A stretch of DNA of 14,269 bases, taken from the NCBI GenBank assembly GCA_964481035.1, contig CAYZSE010000094.1, positions 1 to 14,269 of the forward strand. Reading direction: 5' to 3'. Source of the DNA: JAAAPF01 sp964481035. GTDB taxonomy: Bacteria > Pseudomonadota > Alphaproteobacteria > Geminicoccales > Geminicoccaceae. Both the position numbers and the translations under genes were made by a program. Positions 6,726 through 14,214 of the stretch are shown here, in pieces (position 1 is the first letter of the stretch; every line of letters starts with the position of its first letter). The notes under the pieces are model-generated. The model had not been told where the DNA came from. It saw nothing but the letters and a program-made list of their open reading frames with translations, and searched no databases.

Positions 6726-8342
6726 ATGAACAAGCAAAGTGTTGAGCGGGTGATCCAGAAGTTCGGCTCGCAACAGCGCGTCGCCGAGCTCCTGGGCATC
6801 TGGCAGACGGCGGTGAGCGGCTGGGTCCGCCGCGGCGCCATCCCGGCGCGGCGCCAGCAGGAGCTGCTTCGGGTTGCCGCCGAGCACGGCATCGCCCTCT
6901 CGCCTGCCGATTTCTTCGCCGAGATTCCGGTCCTTGCGACGGTCTCGGCCAACAGCAACGATCACGGCCGCCCGCTGCCCGCCGTCCGGCCGACCGCCGC
7001 ACCTGTCTTCCGCAACGAAGGGATCGCACCCGTCATGACCGCTGCCAACGTCGTGTCGCTCAAGGGCGACAGCAACGGCGCCGACGCCACGAGCACGCGC
7101 CCCACCAAGGACCTGTACGAGATCGGCGAGATTCCGCCGCTCGGCCATGTGCCCAAGAACATGTATGCGTGGACCATCCGCAAGGAGCGCCACGGCGATC
7201 CGCTGACCTCGATGCAGCAGGAGGTCGTGCCGGTTCCCGAGCTCGACAGCCACGACGTGCTGGTCATGGTCATGGCCGCCGGCGTCAACTACAACGGCGT
7301 CTGGGCGGCGCTCGGCACGCCGGTGTCGGTCCTCGACTTCCACAAGCAACCCTATCATATCGCCGGCTCGGACACGACGGGCATCGTCTGGGCGGTCGGC
7401 TCCAAGGTCACCCGCTGCAAGGTCGGCGACGAGGTCGTCGTTCACTGCAACCAGGACGACGGCGACGACGAGGAGTGCAATGGCGGCGACCCGATGCTGT
7501 CACCGTCGCAGCGCATCTGGGGTTACGAGACGCCCGTCGGCGCTTTCGCGCAGTTCACCGTCGTCCAGGCGCGCCAGGTCATGAAGCGGCCGGCGCATCT
7601 GACCTGGGAAGAATCGGGCTGCTACGTCCTGGTGCTCGCCACCGCCTACAGGATGCTGTTCGGCCACCCGCCGCACGAGCTCAAGCCCGGCGACAACGTC
7701 CTCGTCTGGGGCGGCGCCGGCGGCCTCGGCTCGATGGCGATCCAGCTCATCGCCGCGTCGGGCGCGAACGCCATCGCGGTGATCTCCGAGGAGGAGAAGC
7801 GCGACTTCGTCCTCTCGCTCGGCGCGAAGGCGGCCTTGAACCGCAAGGACTTCGACTGCTGGGGCCAGCTGCCGGACATCGACGACGTCGAGGGCTACAA
7901 GGCCTACCTCAAGAAGGTCCAGCAGTTCGGCAAGGCGATCTGGCAGATCACCGGCAAGGGGAAGGACGTCGACATGGTGTTCGAGCATCCCGGCGAGAGC
8001 ACCTTCCCGGTCTCGGCCTACGTCGCCAAGCGGGGCGGCATGGTCGTCATCTGCGCCGGGACGACGGGCTACAACCTGACCTTCGACGCGCGCTTCATGT
8101 GGTACCGGCAAAAGCGCCTGCAGGGCAGCCACTTCGCCAACCTCAAGCAGGCGACGGCAGCCAACCAGTTCGTCGTCAACCGCCAGCTCGACCCCTGCAT
8201 GAGCGAGGTGTTCAGCTGGAACGACATCCCGCGCGCGCATCGCCTGATGTGGAAGAACGAGCACAAGCCCGGCAACATGGCCGTGCTCGTCCAAGCCAAG
8301 CGGCCGGGCCTGCGCTCGCTCGAGGATGCGATCGACGCCTGA
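6726..8342 (+). CDS. ccr: Crotonyl-CoA carboxylase/reductase with in-frame N-terminal HTH domain
   Basis: Residues 104-538 are a full-length Ccr (435 residues, usual 425-435), which reductively carboxylates crotonyl-CoA with CO2 and NADPH to ethylmalonyl-CoA, the committed EMC step. Hallmarks are KDLYEIGEIPPLGHVPKNMY, MAAGVNYNGVWAALG, HCNQDDGDDEECNGGDPM, the NADPH-binding VWGGAGGLGSMAIQ (327-340), MVFEHPGE and LQGSHFANLKQA; the His there (H469) probably matches a CO2-site His described in the Kitasatospora enzyme. Residues 1-65 instead read as a small Cro/CI-like helix-turn-helix protein: VERVIQKFGSQQRVAELLG, then AVSGWVRRGAIPARRQQELL and GIALSPADFF. A Pro/Ala-rich linker (about 66-103) joins them without a stop. 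A second start at 7035 has a better RBS (GAAGGGA) than the first ATG, so the conventional enzyme may be made from there. Ccr identity is near certain; whether the HTH is really fused is open. Confidence 0.93.
   Translation: MNKQSVERVIQKFGSQQRVAELLGIWQTAVSGWVRRGAIPARRQQELLRVAAEHGIALSPADFFAEIPVLATVSANSNDHGRPLPAVRPTAAPVFRNEGIAPVMTAANVVSLKGDSNGADATSTRPTKDLYEIGEIPPLGHVPKNMYAWTIRKERHGDPLTSMQQEVVPVPELDSHDVLVMVMAAGVNYNGVWAALGTPVSVLDFHKQPYHIAGSDTTGIVWAVGSKVTRCKVGDEVVVHCNQDDGDDEECNGGDPMLSPSQRIWGYETPVGAFAQFTVVQARQVMKRPAHLTWEESGCYVLVLATAYRMLFGHPPHELKPGDNVLVWGGAGGLGSMAIQLIAASGANAIAVISEEEKRDFVLSLGAKAALNRKDFDCWGQLPDIDDVEGYKAYLKKVQQFGKAIWQITGKGKDVDMVFEHPGESTFPVSAYVAKRGGMVVICAGTTGYNLTFDARFMWYRQKRLQGSHFANLKQATAANQFVVNRQLDPCMSEVFSWNDIPRAHRLMWKNEHKPGNMAVLVQAKRPGLRSLEDAIDA
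7017..7037 (+). promoter_or_regulatory. Internal RBS and ATG, likely conventional ccr start
   Basis: GAAGGGA lies 11 nt before an in-frame ATG that begins MTAANVVSLKG, where other Ccr proteins begin. The upstream ATG at 6726 has only a weak CGGA-like Shine-Dalgarno. This ATG overlaps a TGA in the +1 frame (ATGA), the arrangement of translationally coupled gene pairs. Confidence 0.5.
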
Positions 8343-8358
8343 GCCGCGGGGCCCGAAA

Positions 8359-8391
8359 CGGCGGATAGCGGCGTCCTGCCGTTGTCCGCCG
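8359..8391 (+). repeat. Hairpin between ccr and mcd
   Basis: Outer arms CGGCGGA/TCCGCCG and inner arms CGGC/GCCG form a two-tier stem with a 3x3 internal loop and a 5-nt loop, in the 99-bp gap between ccr and mcd. There is no T-tract. It is more likely an mRNA processing or stability element, letting the two genes differ in expression within one transcript, than a terminator. Confidence 0.35.
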
Positions 8392-8441
8392 GCGCATCGG
8401 GCTCTACATGATGATGATCGGCTGATATCGAGGACATTGCC

Positions 8442-10088
8442 ATGGCGACCCAGCTTCGCGACATTCGCCCAGCCCTCTCGTTGACCGAGCAGTGCGCCGC
8501 GGCCGTGGCTGCCTGCGACCGCTACTTCGAGGCCGCGAAGGCCAGGGTCGCGGACGCAGTCGCCGCCAACGGCCTCGACGCCGAGCAGTTCGCGGCGCAC
8601 GGCCTCGCCTGGGTCAAGGTCTACGTAGAGGCGCTGCGGGAAATGCAGGGCTGGGGTGCGAGGCTCGAGCAGGCTGGCGAGTTCCACGAGCGCGAGCAGC
8701 TCATCCTCGGCGGCGCGTTTGCCGAGTACCTCGCGCGCCTCGCCGGCGGCCTGCCGATGAGCCAGGGCGAGGTGGTCCGCCCGCACGACCTGGGCGTGGG
8801 GGACGACGCCCTGCACGCCTTCATCAGCGACGCCGCCGTGACCGAGCTGACCCGCACCGGCTGGACGCCCGAGAAGCGGGCCCGTCTCGCAGCACTCATC
8901 GAGGACGGCGACTTCGGCAACTGGGGCCTCGAGGACGAGAGCCTCGACATGATCCGCGACCAGTTTCGCCGCTTCTCCGACGAGGTCGTCAGGCCGCATG
9001 CCCACAAGTGGCACGAGCAGGACGAGCTCATCCCGATGGAGGTCGTCGAGCAGGTGGCCGAGATGGGCGTCTTCGGGCTCACCGTCGACGAGGCGTACGG
9101 CGGCCTCGGCATGGGCAAGGTCGCCATGTGCGTGGTCACCGAGGAGCTCAGCCGCGGCTATATCGGCGTCGGCTCCTTGGGCACCCGTAACGAGATCGCG
9201 GGCGAGCTCATCCAGATGGGCGGGACCGAGGCGCAGAAGCAGAAGTACCTGCCGAAGCTCGCTTCGGGCGAGATCCTGCCGACGGCGGTCTTCACCGAGC
9301 CCAACACCGGCTCCGACCTCGCGAGCCTGCAGACGCGCGCGGTCCGTGACGGCGACACCTGGAAGATCACCGGCCAGAAGACCTGGATCACGCACGGTGC
9401 GCGCGCCGACCTCATGACCGTGCTCGCCCGGACCAAGCCCGAGGAGAAGGGCTACAAGGGCCTGTCGATGTTCCTCGCCGAGAAGACCCGCGGCAGCGAC
9501 GACAACCCGTTCCCCGATGCCGGCATCGACGGCGGCGAGATCGAGGTGCTCGGCTACCGCGGCATGAAGGAGTACACGCTCTCCCTCGACGGCTTCGAGG
9601 TGAAGGCCGAGAACCTCCTGGGGGAGGTCGAGGGCCAGGGCTTCAAGCAGCTCATGGCGACCTTTGAGGGTGCGCGCATCCAGACCGCCGCCCGCGCCGT
9701 CGGCGTCGCCCAGGCGGCGATGGAGACGGCGCTGCAATACGCCAAGGACAGAAAGCAGTTCGGCCAGCCAATCTACGTCTTCCCGCGGGTCTTCGGCAAG
9801 ATCGCCTGGATGGCGGTCGAGATCATGATCGCGCGCCAGCTCACGATCTACGCGGCGCGGGAGAAGGACGCGGGTCATCGCTGCGACCTTGAGGCGGGTC
9901 TCGCCAAGCTGATCGGCGCGCAGGTCGCGTGGGCCTCGGCCGACAACGCGCTCCAGGTCCACGGCGGCAACGGCTACGCACTCGAGTACGAGATCAGCCG
10001 CATCCTCTGCGACGCGCGCATCCTCAATATCTTCGAGGGCGCCGCCGAGATCCAGGCCCAGGTCATCGCTCGCCGCCTCCTCGGCTGA
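8442..10088 (+). CDS. mcd: Methylsuccinyl-CoA dehydrogenase (Mcd), FAD enzyme
   Basis: This 548-residue acyl-CoA dehydrogenase oxidises (2S)-methylsuccinyl-CoA to mesaconyl-CoA in the EMC pathway, passing electrons to the quinone pool via ETF. It has the N-terminal extension of about 160 residues (MATQLRDIRPALSLTEQ... to GNWGLEDE) that sets Mcd apart from ordinary acyl-CoA dehydrogenases of about 380-400 residues. The core then follows: AVFTEPNTGSDLASLQT (282-298), KTWITHGARADL, the CoA/FAD segment DRKQFGQPI and QVHGGNGYALEYEISRI (505-521). A glutamate stands at the canonical catalytic position in IFEGAAEIQ (E532), and another (E409, TFEGARIQ) at the position used by isovaleryl-CoA dehydrogenase. 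The start has GAGGA 7 nt upstream. It lies 99 bp after ccr on the same strand, so probably one operon. Confidence 0.95.
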   Translation: MATQLRDIRPALSLTEQCAAAVAACDRYFEAAKARVADAVAANGLDAEQFAAHGLAWVKVYVEALREMQGWGARLEQAGEFHEREQLILGGAFAEYLARLAGGLPMSQGEVVRPHDLGVGDDALHAFISDAAVTELTRTGWTPEKRARLAALIEDGDFGNWGLEDESLDMIRDQFRRFSDEVVRPHAHKWHEQDELIPMEVVEQVAEMGVFGLTVDEAYGGLGMGKVAMCVVTEELSRGYIGVGSLGTRNEIAGELIQMGGTEAQKQKYLPKLASGEILPTAVFTEPNTGSDLASLQTRAVRDGDTWKITGQKTWITHGARADLMTVLARTKPEEKGYKGLSMFLAEKTRGSDDNPFPDAGIDGGEIEVLGYRGMKEYTLSLDGFEVKAENLLGEVEGQGFKQLMATFEGARIQTAARAVGVAQAAMETALQYAKDRKQFGQPIYVFPRVFGKIAWMAVEIMIARQLTIYAAREKDAGHRCDLEAGLAKLIGAQVAWASADNALQVHGGNGYALEYEISRILCDARILNIFEGAAEIQAQVIARRLLG

Positions 10089-10152
10089 GCCGGCAGCAGG
10101 GCCTCGGGGGCGCGCTGGCCGAAGCCGGCACGCTCGCGGCGTCTCGGCGGAG

Positions 10153-10203
10153 GGGAGGCGGGACCTCCCGGCCCGCCGTCAGCGGCAGCGCGCGGCCGCG
10201 CGC
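10153..10203. repeat. Palindromes between convergent mcd and lipoprotein genes
   Basis: GGGAGG-CGGGA-CCTCCC and a perfect 16-bp palindrome GCGCGCGGCCGCGCGC lie in the 119-bp gap where the two transcription units meet. Neither has a T-tract. They are candidate bidirectional stops or pause sites only; simple GC-richness could account for the second. Confidence 0.3.
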
Positions 10204-10207
10204 CCGC

Positions 10208-11281
10208 TCAATTGGCGGGGATCGTCAAGACCGCGCCGGCGCCGCGGTCCTCGCGCTCCAGGATCGTGGTGATCAAGAGAAGCATCGAGAAGGCGCGCTT
10301 GGTCCAGACGTCCTCGTCCTCGATCCAGTACCAGCGGCCGTCGTAGCGGACCCGGGCGAAGCCGTCGTCGGGCGGTAGCGGACCGCCCCTGACGCGGATG
10401 TCGATGCCGACGTCCGAGCCGCCGTCCGCGGCGCCGTCCGCGCCGGTGCGGCGCTGCCCGACCAGGCGCGGCGTCGCCGCCGTGGCGTCGGCGCCGTCGA
10501 TCGTGAAGGCGATGTCGGAGAGGATTTCGATCAGCGAACGGGTCCAGAGTGCGATTTGGCCGCCGTCACCCGGCGCCACGCCCAAGACCACCTCGAAGCG
10601 GTCGCGATCGGGATCGAGCCCCAAAAGCTCGATGAGTGCTACGGCGCGCGGATCCGGCGCGGCTTCCGGCAGGTCGATGAACGAGATGTAGACCCGTTCG
10701 GTGTCCCGGTCGGGATCGGGCTCGAACGCGATCTGGACGAGGCCGTCGTTGCGGAGCTCCTGCATGAGCGCGACGACGCGCCAGAACCGGCCGGTCGGCG
10801 GCTCGGGACCGGCGAGCAGCTCGTTGTTGGGGACGCCGTTGATGCGCTCGACGGTGAGCCCCATCGCCGTGAAGAGGTGCGCTCCGCTGGCGATGAGGCC
10901 CACGACCTCGCGCGGCGGGATCGGCCGCAGCATGAACCGGGCGTAGTCGGCGCCCTGCAGGGGACGGATCGTGAAGGTGGGCCGATCGGCGAGTGAGCCC
11001 TCGGCGCGCACCGCGAAATCGTCGGTGAGGGCGAAGTCGGATGCGAACGTGCTGCCGACGCTGCCGAGCACCCGGCGCTCGTAGCCCGCCACGATCTGGT
11101 CGATGCGCACGACCGCGGGGATGTCACCGTAGCGCAGGCGGACGATGTTGAGGAGCAGCTGGCGCTTCTCGGCCTCGAGCAGCGCCGAGCCGTAGCCGAT
11201 CTGATCGCGCTCGATGAAGGCCGGGCCCGCGCTCTCGCAGGCGGTGAGGACGGCGAGGAGGAGGAGACCGAAGCTGCGCAC
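10208..11281 (-). CDS. Predicted lipoprotein of unknown function
   Basis: This 357-residue protein has a short signal peptide and lipobox (LLLLAVLTAC, C15), so it should be lipid-anchored in the envelope. The mature N-terminus carries EAEKRQLLLNIVRLRYGDIP (36-55), which I recognise from uncharacterised proteobacterial lipoproteins, and the C-terminus carries DGRWYWIEDEDVWTKRAFSMLLLI, also typical of that group; no biochemical function is known to me. The GTG start is supported by AAAGG 6 nt upstream and by the signal peptide beginning there. It follows the ABC exporter gene by 54 bp on the same strand, so co-transcription is likely, but a shared function is only a guess. Confidence 0.82.
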   Translation of the reverse strand: MRSFGLLLLAVLTACESAGPAFIERDQIGYGSALLEAEKRQLLLNIVRLRYGDIPAVVRIDQIVAGYERRVLGSVGSTFASDFALTDDFAVRAEGSLADRPTFTIRPLQGADYARFMLRPIPPREVVGLIASGAHLFTAMGLTVERINGVPNNELLAGPEPPTGRFWRVVALMQELRNDGLVQIAFEPDPDRDTERVYISFIDLPEAAPDPRAVALIELLGLDPDRDRFEVVLGVAPGDGGQIALWTRSLIEILSDIAFTIDGADATAATPRLVGQRRTGADGAADGGSDVGIDIRVRGGPLPPDDGFARVRYDGRWYWIEDEDVWTKRAFSMLLLITTILEREDRGAGAVLTIPAN

Positions 11282-11335
11282 GCCGCGCCTTTCCCTGATG
11301 AGACGAGAGCCGCCACGATCTTCACCCGGCCGGGC

Positions 11336-13171
11336 CTACTCGGCGGCCTCGTCCAGCCCGATGAAGCCGCCGGACTGGTGCGCCCAGAGGTCGGCGTAGA
11401 TGCCGCCCCGGGCGAGCAGCGCCGTGTGGTCGCCCTCTTCGACGACGCGCCCTGCGTCCATGACGACGATGCGGTCCATGCGCGCGATGGTCGACAGCCG
11501 ATGCGCTATGGCGATCACGGTGCGGCCCTCCATGAGCCGGGCGAGCGCCGCCTGGACGGCCGCCTCGGTTTCGCTGTCGAGCGCCGCCGTCGCCTCGTCG
11601 AGGGCGAGAATCGGCGCGTCCTTCAAGATGGCGCGGGCGAGCGCGATGCGCTGGCGCTGGCCGCCCGAGAGCTTGACCCCGCGCTCGCCGAGGTGGGCGT
11701 CGTAGCCGGTGCGGCCGCGACGGTCCTCGAGCTGCCCGATGAACTCGTCGGCGGCGGCCTCCCGCGCGGCCTCGACGGCGGCCCCGCGACCCGCCTCCGG
11801 CCGGCCGTAGAGGATGTTGTCGAGCGCCGAGCGGTTGAACATCGCGGTTTCCTGGGTGACCACGGCGATCTGCCGGCGCAGGTGCTCCTGGGTGAGGGCG
11901 CGGATGTCGACCCCGTCGAGGGTGATGCGGCCGCCCTCGACGTCGTAGAGGCGCGGCAGGAGCGCGAGCGCGGTCGACTTGCCGGCGCCGGAGCGGCCGA
12001 CCAGCGCCACCTTCTCGCCCGCAGCGATCCTGAGCGAGAAGCCGTCGAGCCCGCCGCCGTCCGAGCGCCCGTAGCGGAAGACCACGTTCTCGAAGGCGAC
12101 GGCACCCCGGGCGCGGGGTGCTGCCCGCGCGTCGGGCGCGTCGACGACGTCGTGCGGCGGGGTGAGGGTCTGGATGCCGTCCTCGATGATGCCGACATTG
12201 GCGAAGATCGACATGCCGGTGAACGAGATCCAGCCGCTCATCTGGGCGAGGCGCATGGCGAGGAAGCCCGCGACCGCGATCACGCCGACGCTCGCCGCGT
12301 CCTGCGCCCAGAGGACGAGTGCCGTGCCGACCAGCGCCAGCGGCAGGGTGCCCGCCAGGACCGCGAGCCAGGCGCGGAAGTGCTGGACGGTGCGGCCGAA
12401 GGCGAGTGCTGCCGCGCGAAAGCGGGCGAGGGCGGTCCGCGCCGCCGCGGCCTCGCGGCCGGCATGGGCGAAGAGCTTGACCGTCGCCATGTGCGACAGG
12501 CTGTCGACGAGCTGGCCCGAGAGCCCGGCGCGCGCCTCGGCGCGGCGTTGCGCGCAGGTGCGGATGCGCGGCAGGTAGTGCCCGACGAGCAGCCCGTAGA
12601 CCGCGAGCCACACCAGAAGGACGCCGCCGAGCCGCGCATCGACGACCGCGAGGGCGGCGAGCGCGCCCAGGGCCGCGGCGAGCGCGAAGCCGATCGAGTT
12701 CATCGCCTCGTTGACGGTCTCGCTCAGCGCCGTGGCGGTCTGCATCTGCTTTTGCGCGAGCCGGCCGGTGAAGTCGTCCTCGAAGTAGCGCAGGCTCTGG
12801 CCGAGGGTGTGGTCGTGCAGGCGCCCGACGGCGAGGTGGAAGAGGCCGGGGCCGAGCGAGCGGCTGGTGAGCGCGCTGGAGAGGATCATCAAGGCCGGGC
12901 GGACCAGCAGGAAGAAGGCCACCGCGGCCGCGAGCAGCGGGCCGTTGGCGGCGAAGAAGGCGTCGGCGCCGGCGGCAGAGGCGTCGACGATCCAGCCGAT
13001 GAGCCAGGCGGCCACGGCCTCGGAGGCGCCGACCAGGACCGAGGCGGCGCCGAGCAGGCCGACCGTGGGCCAGGCACCGCCGAGCGCCCAGCGGACGAAG
13101 GCCGCGAGCGTGCGCGGCGGCGGGCCGTCGCCGGGGGCATCGGGATCGAAGAGGTGCTCGGTCCAGCGCAT
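11336..13171 (-). CDS. ABC exporter, fused permease and ATPase (ABCB/MsbA-like half transporter)
   Basis: This 611-residue half-transporter should work as a homodimer in the inner membrane. The exporter domain has about six membrane segments (roughly 33-60, 77-100, 157-178, 180-198, 268-288, 292-311). The ATPase domain has Walker A GRSGAGKST (392-400), Q-loop Q440, signature LSGGQ (501-505), Walker B ILALDE (521-526) and H-loop H557, so it looks catalytically intact. Residues 1-30 form a short cytoplasmic lead. The substrate is not evident; lipids, drugs or peptides are all possible for this type. I chose the ATG that begins MRWTEHLF (GGGAG 10 nt upstream). The frame stays open nearly 200 codons further upstream, but that part is Arg/Ala-rich, runs antisense to the small membrane-protein gene and looks non-coding. 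The lipoprotein gene follows. Confidence 0.9.
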   Translation of the reverse strand: MRWTEHLFDPDAPGDGPPPRTLAAFVRWALGGAWPTVGLLGAASVLVGASEAVAAWLIGWIVDASAAGADAFFAANGPLLAAAVAFFLLVRPALMILSSALTSRSLGPGLFHLAVGRLHDHTLGQSLRYFEDDFTGRLAQKQMQTATALSETVNEAMNSIGFALAAALGALAALAVVDARLGGVLLVWLAVYGLLVGHYLPRIRTCAQRRAEARAGLSGQLVDSLSHMATVKLFAHAGREAAAARTALARFRAAALAFGRTVQHFRAWLAVLAGTLPLALVGTALVLWAQDAASVGVIAVAGFLAMRLAQMSGWISFTGMSIFANVGIIEDGIQTLTPPHDVVDAPDARAAPRARGAVAFENVVFRYGRSDGGGLDGFSLRIAAGEKVALVGRSGAGKSTALALLPRLYDVEGGRITLDGVDIRALTQEHLRRQIAVVTQETAMFNRSALDNILYGRPEAGRGAAVEAAREAAADEFIGQLEDRRGRTGYDAHLGERGVKLSGGQRQRIALARAILKDAPILALDEATAALDSETEAAVQAALARLMEGRTVIAIAHRLSTIARMDRIVVMDAGRVVEEGDHTALLARGGIYADLWAHQSGGFIGLDEAAE

Positions 13172-13348
13172 CCGCGCGCGGCTCCCGGCTCGAGGATCGA
13201 AGGGGTGTGCCTTGCAACATAGGCCGTCCGGCGGCCGCGGCCCAGGCGCGGCGCGTCCGGCCGTGGCCGCGCTGCGTCGGCCCCGATCCTCGGGCCGCGG
13301 CCATCGCGGGGGTTGCGCGCGCGCGACGATTTCGCCACACCCACGGCC

Positions 13349-13648
13349 ATGGGTCCGGTCTTCGCTGCGCTCGGTGGGCTTCTTCTCTTCGTCGGCGCGT
13401 CCTGCGCGGTCGCGGAGTTGCTGTTGATCGCGATCGGCGGCGCCGATCCGTTCTTCACGCTGCGCGACCTGTGGACGAGCCTGCGCCTGCCGGGGCTCGG
13501 CGGCGCTGCCGCGGGCGACGGGGCGACGTCGCTCGCCACGGCACCGATCGCGTGGCTGACGGCGCTGCCGAGCTGGCTCGTCTTCGCGGCGCTGGGCGGC
13601 CTGCTCATGCTGGGCCGCGGCCGCGGCCGCGAGCGCCCCTTCGGCTGA
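13349..13648 (+). CDS. Small two-helix membrane protein, unknown function
   Basis: This 99-residue protein has two hydrophobic segments (about 3-30 and 66-88), a Gly/Ala-rich middle and a positively charged tail (RGRGRERPFG), predicting both ends in the cytoplasm. I recognise no family. The hydrophobic pattern and codon positions support a real gene over the minus-strand alternative, which is Arg-rich. No strong Shine-Dalgarno precedes the ATG; an in-frame TTG 36 bp upstream is an alternative. It is divergent from the ABC exporter gene; the 177-bp gap between them is very GC-rich and I see no promoter in it. Confidence 0.6.
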   Translation: MGPVFAALGGLLLFVGASCAVAELLLIAIGGADPFFTLRDLWTSLRLPGLGGAAAGDGATSLATAPIAWLTALPSWLVFAALGGLLMLGRGRGRERPFG

Positions 13649-13761
13649 CGGCGCGCCGCGCCGAGCCTTCGGGACGAACGAAAAGGGCCGCCCCGCGAGA
13701 CGGCGCTCATTCCTTGCGGTCATAGCGACGTGCCGGCGGCTGGACCCCATTTCCAACGGCG

Positions 13762-14214
13762 TTGGCAGGCCGTGGGCCCATCCCTGCCCTCGTCGCGGAG
13801 CCTCTTCGATCGGCCGCTCACCGCCTGGGTAAAGCCGTCGAAACCAACGCCCTCGGTCGGGCCTCGCCGGCGCTCGGCCTCGGGCTCCGGGTCATCGTCG
13901 CCTTCGAGCGGGCCGGCACCGCCGCCGAGCCCTGGCACCCGACGACGGCGCTGGTGACGACCGGGCTCTACGCCCGCATCCGCAACCCGATGTACGTGGC
14001 GCTGGTCCTGCTCCTCACGGGCATCGGGCTCCTCAGCGGCGGGGCCTGGCTCTTGCTCCTCGTGCCGGTCCTGGGTGCGGTGCTCCACCTCGGCGTGGTC
14101 CGGCCCGAGGAGCGCTACCTCGCCGGGCGCTTCGGCGACGCCTACCGGGCCTACCGCAGCCGCGCGCCCCGCTACGGCTGGCCCGGGCCGCTGGCCGGGC
14201 GCGGGCCGGATTAG
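13762..14214 (+). pseudogene. Isoprenylcysteine carboxyl methyltransferase-like protein, apparently 5'-truncated
   Basis: From about residue 38 the frame matches the membrane methyltransferase family of ICMT/PEMT type. It has the core ERAGTAAEPWHPTTALVTTGLY, the RNPMY motif, a hydrophobic hairpin (78-112) and the C-terminal EERYLAGRFGDAYRAYRSRAPRYG, which includes the family's SAM-site region. Family members of this kind normally begin with two membrane helices. Here the first 37 residues are not hydrophobic and read like non-coding DNA, no ATG exists in frame (a TTG at best), and an in-frame stop lies at 13723. No other frame supplies the missing helices. I therefore read it as a remnant missing its N-terminus, although a short functional variant or a sequencing error cannot be excluded. 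The remaining 55 bases of the window hold nothing recognisable. Confidence 0.55.

Noticed and set aside
7500..9962. 820-codon minus-strand open frame across ccr and mcd.
   Set aside because: It covers two clearly recognisable + strand enzymes and has low-complexity Arg/Leu/Asp/Val composition with no domain.
13681..13712. Minus-strand hairpin followed by CCTTTT, terminator-like.
   Set aside because: The 7-bp stem needs two G-U pairs, the T-tract is four bases, and no minus-strand gene lies to the right within the window to be terminated.
13172..13756. 195-codon upstream extension of the ABC exporter frame.
   Set aside because: It is Arg/Ala/Gln-rich, antisense to the small membrane-protein gene and without motifs; family members start close to MRWTEHLF.
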